Origin: Chloroflexota bacterium
GTDB taxonomy: Bacteria; Chloroflexota; Anaerolineae; Anaerolineales; UBA4823
Reading direction: 5' to 3'
Length of the DNA stretch: 11,456 nt
Assembly: GCA_030636125.1 (NCBI GenBank)
Contig: DAOVXM010000031.1
Span: forward strand, 1-11,456
Under the pieces are notes generated by a model. The model saw only the letters and a program-made list of their open reading frames with translations, did no database searches and was not told where the DNA came from. Shown here in pieces: positions 6,518-11,456 of this stretch. Each line of letters opens with the position of its first letter. The first letter of the stretch is position 1. The position numbers and the translations under genes are program-made.

Positions 6518-7873
6518 ATGAAGCGGTCTGCTTGGCGTTACCTTTGGGCAGCAAAAGATATCCGCAATAAATTGTTGATCACACTATTCATTTTAGTGAT
6601 ATACCGGTTTGCAGCCCATGTTCCTGTGCCCGGGGTCAATGTTGATGCTATTGCTGGTATTCTAGAGGGCGGTGGTGCTGGGGGTACGTTGGTGAGCTTA
6701 CTGGATTTGGTTTCTGGTGGGACCGTCTCAAACTTCTCTGTTTTGGCGATGGGTGTCTATCCATACATTACTGCTCAGATTATCCTCCAACTTTTGGTGC
6801 CTATCGTCCCGGCAATGCAGAGGCGAATGGAGGAAGATCCGCGCGAAGGCCGTAAGTGGATGGAGAAATGGACAATTATCATAGCTGTTCCTATGGCTGC
6901 TTTGAACGCGGTTGGACAAATCAATCTCTTCTCAACTTTCGCGGGCGGTGTCCCGATTATCGATAACTTTGGTTTTAGCGGATCATCACTGATACCGTCG
7001 CTCACGATTGTTCTCAGCATGACGGCTGGAACGATGTTCGCCATTTGGTTGGGCGAATTGATCTCGGAATATGGTATCCGTAATCAAGGTCTCTCTCTGA
7101 TCATCTTTGCGGGCATCGTGGCTGGTTTGCCGGTTAACTTCGGTAGAATTATGTCTGACCAACAAAGCCGTTGGTTTACGCTGGGCTTCATTGTGATTGT
7201 CATGACCCTGATAATTTTTGCAATTGTCTTTGTCCAACAAGGTCGCCGCAATGTGCCGGTGATGTATCCGGGTCGCCGGGTTGGGAACCGGATGTCGATG
7301 CCCGTCAAAGGTACGCTACCGCTGATGGTTAATATGGCGGGTATGATCCCTCTGATCTTTGCCTCATCTCTGCTCACGTTCCCAGCCATTATAGCTAGCT
7401 TTTTCACTCAATCGCCTACGGAATGGGTCTCGAACTTGGCATTTTCCATTCAGAATATATTTGGCGGTAACAGTAATGCATATTGGGTACTGTATTTTCT
7501 GATGGTTGTATCCTTTACATTCTTCTATACCGATATCTTATTCCAGCAGCAGAACTATGGTGAGAACCTTAAACGAGTAGGTGCGCGCATCCCGGGCGTC
7601 AGCCCTGGAGTGCCGACACAAAGGTATCTAACCCGGGTATTGCGCCGCATTACCTTAACAGGAGCCCTTTTCCTGGGTTTTGTGGCGATCACGCCTGTCT
7701 TGATCACTCTGGCCCTCTCCGGTTTTGGTATCAACCTGAGTGGACAATCAGGTGTGTTATTGGTTTCATCCGCCGGTTTGCTGATTGTAGTCGGTGTAGT
7801 TCGGGATACTTTCTTCAATATTGAAGCTGAACTCAAGGTTCACGGGTACGATGACAACCTCTTGGTCCGGTAG
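6518..7873 (+). CDS. secY: Protein translocase channel subunit SecY
   Basis: SecY forms the inner-membrane pore through which SecA or the ribosome drives protein export and membrane insertion. The 451-residue product shows ten hydrophobic segments at roughly 17-35, 74-95, 117-137, 158-180, 192-208, 218-240, 268-292, 322-343, 380-400 and 412-428. The plug region (TLVSLLDLVSGG, about 57-68) precedes TM2 with its SVLAMGVYPYITAQII signature. TM7 has LPLMVNMAGMIPLIFASSLL. The cytosolic C5 loop reads RIPGVSPGVPTQRYL (357-371). The family usually has PGIRPG, whose Arg is E. coli Arg357; here that position is Ser362. AAGGAG lies 8 nt before the ATG. adk follows after 10 nt. Confidence 0.98.
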   Translation: MKRSAWRYLWAAKDIRNKLLITLFILVIYRFAAHVPVPGVNVDAIAGILEGGGAGGTLVSLLDLVSGGTVSNFSVLAMGVYPYITAQIILQLLVPIVPAMQRRMEEDPREGRKWMEKWTIIIAVPMAALNAVGQINLFSTFAGGVPIIDNFGFSGSSLIPSLTIVLSMTAGTMFAIWLGELISEYGIRNQGLSLIIFAGIVAGLPVNFGRIMSDQQSRWFTLGFIVIVMTLIIFAIVFVQQGRRNVPVMYPGRRVGNRMSMPVKGTLPLMVNMAGMIPLIFASSLLTFPAIIASFFTQSPTEWVSNLAFSIQNIFGGNSNAYWVLYFLMVVSFTFFYTDILFQQQNYGENLKRVGARIPGVSPGVPTQRYLTRVLRRITLTGALFLGFVAITPVLITLALSGFGINLSGQSGVLLVSSAGLLIVVGVVRDTFFNIEAELKVHGYDDNLLVR

Positions 7874-7883
7874 GAGCTAGTGT

Positions 7884-8540
7884 ATGCCTGTGTACGTTGT
7901 GTTGCTTGGCCCACCTGGAGCAGGCAAAGGAACTCAAGCTAGGATTTTATGTAAAACGCTGTCCTTACCACATATCTCATCAGGAGATATATTCAGGGAG
8001 AACATTAAAAACCAAACGGAGCTAGGCATGTTAGCAAAGGGTTATATTGACTGCGGCGAATTAGTTCCAGATGATGTGACCATTGCTATGATCCGAGCGC
8101 GACTTTCCGGAGCAGATTGTGAATTGGGAGCTTTATTGGATGGTTTCCCACGTACTCCTGCTCAGGCAGAGGCTTTAAACACTATACTGGTTGATTATGG
8201 TGGAAAAGTTGATGTTGTGCCATATATCAGTGTACCAGAGCCCGTGCTAATTGAGCGCCTGACCGGTAGATGGACTTGTCGCCAGCACGGTCACATCTTT
8301 CACGAAAAGTATAGCCCACCCAAAGAGCCTGGCATATGTGATCATGATGGCTCAGAACTTTACCAGCGAGTAGATGATGAAGTGGAAACAGTAACGCATC
8401 GTATCCGTGTGTATCTTAAACAAACTCAGCCGTTGATAGATTATTATCGGCAGCTTGGCAATCTGGTAGAAATTGATGGTATGCAACCCATCGAAAATGT
8501 GGCAGCAGACATACTGGCTGTTGTTCCTGGAAGTGTGTAG
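7884..8540 (+). CDS. adk: Adenylate kinase, long form with LID metal-site pattern
   Basis: This cytosolic enzyme interconverts ATP + AMP and 2 ADP. The 218-residue product has the P-loop GPPGAGKGT (9-17), the AMP-binding region with SSGD (32-35) and DGFPR (86-90), and the long-form LID domain (about 129-165). The phosphate-binding arginines R125, R129, R162 and R173 correspond to those of the E. coli enzyme. The LID has C132-x2-H135 and C152-x2-D155. Family members carry four zinc ligands here, commonly Cys4 or Cys3-Asp, so Cys-His-Cys-Asp is a variant. AGGAG overlaps the secY stop, 7 nt before the ATG. map follows after 2 nt. Confidence 0.98.
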   Translation: MPVYVVLLGPPGAGKGTQARILCKTLSLPHISSGDIFRENIKNQTELGMLAKGYIDCGELVPDDVTIAMIRARLSGADCELGALLDGFPRTPAQAEALNTILVDYGGKVDVVPYISVPEPVLIERLTGRWTCRQHGHIFHEKYSPPKEPGICDHDGSELYQRVDDEVETVTHRIRVYLKQTQPLIDYYRQLGNLVEIDGMQPIENVAADILAVVPGSV

Positions 8541-8542
8541 TA

Positions 8543-9331
8543 ATGGTTGGACAACGTGGAATCTATATTAAAAGCCAGCAAGAGATAGCAATCATGCGCG
8601 AAGCGGGTCGCATCAATGCTCTTGCATTAGAAGCGGTACGCCAATTGATCAGCCCAGGTATTACAACTGCTGAACTGGACGCTGCGGCCGCGGAAGTGAT
8701 TCGCGCTCATGATGCCAAGCCCGCCTTTTTGGGAGTTCCAGGTGCTTATCCTTACCCTGCAACCACGACCATAAGTGTGAATGACGAGATGGTACATGGA
8801 ATTCCTAGCAAGCGCAAGCTGAAGTCTGGTGATATTGTTTCAGTCGACTGCGGCACCATATTTCAGGGCTATATTGGAGATGCTGCTTTCACGAAGGGTG
8901 TCGGTGAAATTTCCGAAGAAGCCCAATGCCTGATCGAGATCACTGAGCAATCATTACACATAGGAATTGATAAATTACGACCGGGCAACAGAGTTGGCGA
9001 TGTTGGCGCGGCCATCCAAAGTTTTGTGGAAGCTCAAGGCCTTCATCTCACTCGTGAGTACACTGGGCATGGAGTCGGGCAGTCAATGTGGGAGGGACCT
9101 CAGGTACCCAATTATGGAGTGCCTGGTAGGGGAGCTGTACTGCGCAAGGGCATGGTAATAGCCCTGGAGCCAATGGTGCTCGTAGGAACTCCAAAGACGC
9201 GCATCATGCCGGATCGATGGACAGTGTCCTCAGCTGATGGCTCGCTTACGGCTCATTTTGAGCATAGTATTGCTGTAACAGATAACGGACCGATGATCTT
9301 AACCCTGACCGGGAGCACTCAAGATTTGTAG
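8543..9331 (+). CDS. map: Type I methionine aminopeptidase with substituted second active-site His
   Basis: The enzyme removes the initiator Met from nascent proteins. The 262-residue product has the pita-bread fold motifs and all five metal ligands: D102 (SVDCG), D113 (GDAAFT), H176 (TGHGVG), E209 (ALEPM) and E240 (FEHS). The substrate-binding His is H85 (EMVHGIP). The second conserved histidine, E. coli His178 in the GHGIGxxxHExP motif, is replaced by Trp183 (GHGVGQSMWEGP; the codon is TGG). The gene lies 2 nt after adk with a weak SD (GGAAG), so its translation is probably coupled to adk. A 175-nt spacer follows instead of infA. Confidence 0.96.
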   Translation: MVGQRGIYIKSQQEIAIMREAGRINALALEAVRQLISPGITTAELDAAAAEVIRAHDAKPAFLGVPGAYPYPATTTISVNDEMVHGIPSKRKLKSGDIVSVDCGTIFQGYIGDAAFTKGVGEISEEAQCLIEITEQSLHIGIDKLRPGNRVGDVGAAIQSFVEAQGLHLTREYTGHGVGQSMWEGPQVPNYGVPGRGAVLRKGMVIALEPMVLVGTPKTRIMPDRWTVSSADGSLTAHFEHSIAVTDNGPMILTLTGSTQDL

Positions 9332-9340
9332 AATCATGGT

Positions 9341-9369
9341 GAATTTCTGGTGATCTACCCGAGAAATTC
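9341..9369 (+). other. Stem-loop downstream of map
   Basis: GAATTTCT (9341-9348) is the exact reverse complement of AGAAATTC (9362-9369). Inside the 13-nt loop, GGT (9349-9351) can pair with ACC (9357-9359 region), extending the stem past a small bulge. It begins 10 nt after the map stop. The following bases (GCACATACTCG) are not T-rich, so it is not a classical intrinsic terminator. It may still protect a 3' end or mark the border between the spc and alpha transcripts. Confidence 0.55.
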
Positions 9370-9421
9370 GCACATACTCGAAAAGAATCAACTACATTTG
9401 AGTGTCCCTGACCTGAAATAC

Positions 9422-9450
9422 TAGACGAAAAGAAAGATAGCAGGTATAAT
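9422..9450 (+). promoter_or_regulatory. Likely sigma-A-type promoter for the alpha block
   Basis: A perfect -10 hexamer TATAAT (9445-9450) is preceded, at the optimal 17-nt spacing, by TAGACG (9422-9427), which matches TTGACA at 4 of 6 positions. Transcription would begin about 50 nt upstream of the rpmJ GTG. It lies in the map-rpmJ spacer downstream of a stem-loop. It would give rpmJ-rpsM-rpsK-rpsD-rpoA their own transcript. Confidence 0.6.
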
Positions 9451-9506
9451 AAAAGTTTGGCTGGGCACAGGTCAGTTGTACTGTTGTTCGTAAAGGAGAA
9501 GTAATT

Positions 9507-9620
9507 GTGAAAGTTTCATCTTCAGTCAGGAAGCGCTGTTCGAAGTGTAAAATCGTTAAACGTAAGGGCGTCTTGTACGTCATTTGTGAAAATCCTAAAC
9601 ACAAGCAGCGACAAGGATAG
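9507..9620 (+). CDS. rpmJ: 50S ribosomal protein L36, zinc-binding form
   Basis: This 37-residue gene begins at a GTG with AAGGAG (9493-9498) 8 nt upstream. It reads (M)[19 protein letters not shown] and then [17 protein letters not shown], ending at TAG 9618-9620. L36 is the smallest 50S protein and is held together by zinc. The ligands C11, C14, C27 and H32 are all present, so this is the C+ form. It lies near the base of the L7/L12 stalk. It opens the alpha block, 6 nt before rpsM, downstream of the strong promoter-like sequence. infA, which precedes rpmJ in many bacteria, is missing. Confidence 0.97.
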   Translation: MKVSSSVRKRCSKCKIVKRKGVLYVICENPKHKQRQG

Positions 9621-9626
9621 TGAGAT

Positions 9627-10016
9627 ATGGCACGTATTGAAGGCGTTGATTTACCGCGAAATAAACGAGTCGAGATAGGTCTAACCTATATCTATGGGAT
9701 CGGTTTGCCTCGTTCTCAAGAGGTTTTAGCTGATACTGATGTTAACCCCGATACGCGGGTGAAAGATCTAACAGATTCTGAGGTCACACAGATACGTGAG
9801 TACATCAACACAAATTATAAGGTGGAAGGTGATCTCCGCCGTGAAGTCCAGCTAAATATTAAAAGGTTAATTGAAATCGGTTGTTATCGTGGTTTACGAC
9901 ATCGCCGTGGATTACCCGTGCGAGGTCAACGGACCCGTACAAACGCTCGCACTCGCAAAGGCCCCAAAAAGACTGTTGCAGGTCGTGGCCGGCGGCGCGG
10001 TGCAACGAAGAAATAA
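9627..10016 (+). CDS. rpsM: 30S ribosomal protein S13
   Basis: The 129-residue product begins [26 protein letters not shown], the S13 signature. It contains a helix-two-turn-helix-like core ([43 protein letters not shown]) and ends in a very basic tail, GRRRGATKK, that reaches the P-site tRNA. S13 forms intersubunit bridges with L5 and 23S helix 38. The SD is weak (AAGGA with GTGAG before the ATG), and the gene starts 6 nt after rpmJ, so coupling is likely. It is followed by an unusually long 158-nt spacer before rpsK. Confidence 0.98.
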   Translation: MARIEGVDLPRNKRVEIGLTYIYGIGLPRSQEVLADTDVNPDTRVKDLTDSEVTQIREYINTNYKVEGDLRREVQLNIKRLIEIGCYRGLRHRRGLPVRGQRTRTNARTRKGPKKTVAGRGRRRGATKK

Positions 10017-10032
10017 TAATTACCCGCTTTTA

Positions 10033-10106
10033 CACTGATTGGATTGGGATCCTTCCTCCCAGAGGCTGTCTAGTCAGTGAGAATCACGCGGGAGTGATTA
10101 CTCCTG
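10033..10106 (+). other. Structured RNA element in the rpsM-rpsK spacer
   Basis: Bases 10033-10044 pair with 10068-10079 to give a continuous 12-bp stem (nine Watson-Crick, three G.U; core CACTGA/TCAGTG). Inside it, TGGGA (10045-10049) pairs with TCCCA (10057-10061) around a 7-nt loop, leaving a 6-nt bulge on the 3' side. Immediately downstream, AATCAC (10082-10087)/GTGATT (10094-10099) and a hairpin of GGAGT (10091-10095)/ACTCC (10100-10104) with a GATT loop share bases and exclude each other. The second extends to 7 pairs (10089-10106). There is no T-tract. It resembles a leader or attenuator-like regulatory RNA; I do not recognise a known family. Confidence 0.55.
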
Positions 10107-10174
10107 GCACAACAATTTTACCTGTGTCTGGATTGGCGAAAAATTGGCCATAAAATTACGATAAGCTAGGTGCT

Positions 10175-10576
10175 ATGCTGCAAAGACCAAGATCTACACG
10201 CCGAAAGGGAGCAAGAAAAGTAAAGCGAACCTTGTCTTCTGGGCAGGTTCATATTTTTGCGACTTTTAACAATACCATCGTTACGATTACCGATCATGAT
10301 GGGAATACTGTAACATGGGGTAGTGCAGGATCTGTTGGTTTTAAAGGATCCCGCAAGAGTACACCCTTTGCAGCACGTCTGGCAGCCGAGCAGGCGGTAA
10401 AAGCAGCTGTTGCAATAGGTATTCAGGAAGTGGAAGTTTTTGTCAAAGGTCCCGGACCTGGACGCGAGTCTGCTCTGCGGGCAATCCAGACCTTGGGAGT
10501 GAAGATTACATCTATTACAGATGTTACGCCGGTGCCACATAACGGATGCCGGCCTCCGAAGAAACGCCGCGTATAA
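10175..10576 (+). CDS. rpsK: 30S ribosomal protein S11
   Basis: The 133-residue product has a basic N-terminus ([18 protein letters not shown]), then [22 protein letters not shown], the S11 signature, and ends with [19 protein letters not shown]11 lies on the 30S platform beside the Shine-Dalgarno helix and the E-site mRNA. The Asn-Gly in PHNG is the position reported to become isoaspartate in E. coli S11. The ATG at 10175 is the only plausible start, because the frame has a stop at 10151 and no other ATG/GTG/TTG between. Its SD is poor (AGGTG, 10168-10172). It follows a 158-nt structured spacer, which could regulate its initiation. Confidence 0.97.
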   Translation: MLQRPRSTRRKGARKVKRTLSSGQVHIFATFNNTIVTITDHDGNTVTWGSAGSVGFKGSRKSTPFAARLAAEQAVKAAVAIGIQEVEVFVKGPGPGRESALRAIQTLGVKITSITDVTPVPHNGCRPPKKRRV

Positions 10577-10605
10577 TTTTTTTGGAAGGAATAGGAAAGT
10601 AATCT

Positions 10606-11247
10606 ATGGCTAAGTATCGTGGCCCTGTATGTAAATTATGTCGAAGAGAAGGTGAGAAGCTGTTTCTCAAAGGAGAGCGCTGCCTCACTCCGAAGTGTGC
10701 GTTTGAACGCCGTGCATACCCCCCTGGACAACATGGCAAGAGCTCACAATTTCGTCGCAGACGGCAATCTGATTTCAGTCGGCAGTTGCGTGCGAAGCAA
10801 AAAGCTCGCCGTATCTATGGTGTATTAGAGCGACAATTTCATCGTTATTATGAAGTTTCATTGCAGCGTCGTGGCTTGACGGGTCTCAACATACTCCAGA
10901 TTCTAGAATCGCGCTTAGATAATGTAATCTATCGTTTAGGATATGCGGATAGCCGTGCGCAAGCGCGTTTGTTAGTGACCCATGGACATTTTTCGGTCAA
11001 TGGCCGACGTACGGATGTGCCTTCTATGCTGGTATCATCTGGTGATGTTGTTTCTGTACGAGAAGGCAACTCTCGAACTCGCACATACTTTAAGAGTCTC
11101 CCAGATTTGGCGGAGACCAAGAATGTTCCAGCTTGGCTGGAACGTGATGTGAAGAATCTATCTGGTAAGGTCAGTCGCCTGCCAGAGCGCTCAGAAATTG
11201 ATGGCAATCTGAATGAGCAGCTAATTGTAGAATATTATTCACGATAG
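10606..11247 (+). CDS. rpsD: 30S ribosomal protein S4, zinc-binding form
   Basis: The 213-residue product starts [20 protein letters not shown] and carries the N-terminal zinc motif C9-x2-C12, C26-x4-C31. The C-terminal S4 domain includes [35 protein letters not shown], which is diagnostic. S4 nucleates 30S body assembly on the 16S 5' domain and lies at the mRNA entry site. In E. coli and Bacillus it also represses its own operon by binding structured mRNA. AGGAAAG (10593-10599) lies 6 nt before the ATG. The placement between rpsK and rpoA matches the E. coli alpha operon rather than B. subtilis. Its stop codon is part of a downstream inverted repeat. Confidence 0.98.
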   Translation: MAKYRGPVCKLCRREGEKLFLKGERCLTPKCAFERRAYPPGQHGKSSQFRRRRQSDFSRQLRAKQKARRIYGVLERQFHRYYEVSLQRRGLTGLNILQILESRLDNVIYRLGYADSRAQARLLVTHGHFSVNGRRTDVPSMLVSSGDVVSVREGNSRTRTYFKSLPDLAETKNVPAWLERDVKNLSGKVSRLPERSEIDGNLNEQLIVEYYSR

Positions 11248-11309
11248 GCAGGTAGAGACGGGTTTGATGTCAGACATTACTCGCCAGATTATCCAACCCA
11301 GACCCTGCC
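11247..11309 (+). other. Long-range stem-loop between rpsD and rpoA
   Basis: GGCAGG (11247-11252) is the exact reverse complement of CCTGCC (11304-11309), and nested within it GGGTT (11260-11264) pairs with AACCC (11295-11299). An internal loop separates the two helices. The apical region contains a further ATG/CAT or ATGTC/GACAT mini-repeat near 11267-11277. The outer arm begins at the last base of the rpsD stop codon. The SD of rpoA follows 22 nt after the structure. It may be an intercistronic mRNA element; the function is not known. Confidence 0.5.
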
Positions 11310-11340
11310 AACCCTCAATTGAATTAGGACGAGGTGAACC

Positions 11341-11456
11341 GTGATCGGTTTAAGTAATATGGTAACACCGAAAATCGAGCGCAAAGCTGAGGCTCGTAAT
11401 TATGGCAAGTTCATTATCGAGCCGTTAGAGCGTGGCTATGGTGTTACATTAGGTAA
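11341..11456 (+). CDS. rpoA: RNA polymerase alpha subunit, N-terminal part (3' end outside window)
   Basis: Only 38 full codons are visible: (M)[19 protein letters not shown], then [18 protein letters not shown]. The motif [20 protein letters not shown] is the signature of the alpha N-terminal domain, which dimerises to start RNA polymerase assembly. The GTG at 11341 is taken as the start because GAGGTG (11331-11336) lies 4 nt upstream. The in-frame ATG at 11359 has no SD at a usable distance. The rest of the gene and probably rplQ lie beyond the window. A 93-nt spacer with a stem-loop separates it from rpsD. Confidence 0.95.
   Translation, partial: MIGLSNMVTPKIERKAEARNYGKFIIEPLERGYGVTLG

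Noticed and set aside
9332..9506. A hidden or degraded infA in the map-rpmJ spacer
   Set aside because: The spacer is shorter than infA, and no IF-1 motif was seen in any frame.
9881..10153. Plus-strand frame running from rpsM into the rpsM-rpsK spacer as an additional small gene
   Set aside because: It mostly overlaps conserved rpsM codons in another frame, and the spacer part is better explained by RNA structure. No SD or family match was seen.
10572..10583. TATAAT followed by a run of seven T at the end of rpsK, resembling a promoter or terminator
   Set aside because: The TATAAT is made by the last Val codon and stop of rpsK, with no -35 at 16-18 nt. The nearest GC-rich repeat (GCCGG 10528/CCGGC 10549) lies inside the coding region about 20 nt before the T-run, too far for an intrinsic terminator.
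1..11456. Mobile elements, CRISPR arrays, tRNA/rRNA genes or frameshifted pseudogenes
   Set aside because: No direct-repeat arrays, transposase-like frames, tRNA-like folds or broken conserved frames were seen. Every gene from rplV to rpsD is intact and in standard order.

Overview
The window is an uninterrupted block of the bacterial S10-spc-alpha ribosomal-protein supercluster, entirely on the + strand. It runs from the end of rpsS (S19) to the first 38 codons of rpoA, with all reading frames between them intact. Composition is balanced (roughly half G+C by eye). Shine-Dalgarno (SD) sites are mostly good, and GTG starts occur at rplX, rplF, rpmJ and rpoA. The protein style suggests a Chloroflexota bacterium, plausibly Anaerolineae: zinc-type S14, S4, L24 and L36, an L29 containing [13 protein letters not shown], and an S17 with an acidic tail. 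That taxonomic call is inference from style, not from a search.

Layout: (1) end of the S10 operon, rpsS'-rplV-rpsC-rplP-rpmC-rpsQ (1-2231), with two ATGA stop/start overlaps. (2) spc block, rplN-rplX-rplE-rpsN(Z)-rpsH-rplF-rplR-rpsE-rpmD-rplO-secY (2234-7873). (3) adk-map (7884-9331), placed after secY as in Firmicutes. (4) alpha block, rpmJ-rpsM-rpsK-rpsD-rpoA' (9507-11456), with rpsD inside the cluster as in E. coli. infA, which often lies between map and rpmJ, is absent. Its place is taken by a 175-nt spacer with a stem-loop and the best promoter-like sequence in the window (TATAAT with TAGACG 17 nt upstream).

The genes build both ribosomal subunits and couple them to protein export (SecY), removal of the initiator Met (Map), nucleotide balance (Adk) and transcription (RpoA). 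No mobile element, CRISPR array, tRNA, rRNA or exotic accessory system is visible, and no spacer exceeds 300 nt. The points worth a second look are quieter. Several longer intercistronic spacers carry clear stem-loops without U-tracts: rplV/rpsC, rplR/rpsE, map/rpmJ, rpsM/rpsK and rpsD/rpoA. The 158-nt rpsM-rpsK spacer is the most elaborate, with two mutually exclusive hairpins. Two proteins lack family-conserved functional residues: Map has Trp where the second active-site His is expected, and SecY has Ser where the C5-loop Arg (E. coli Arg357) is expected.
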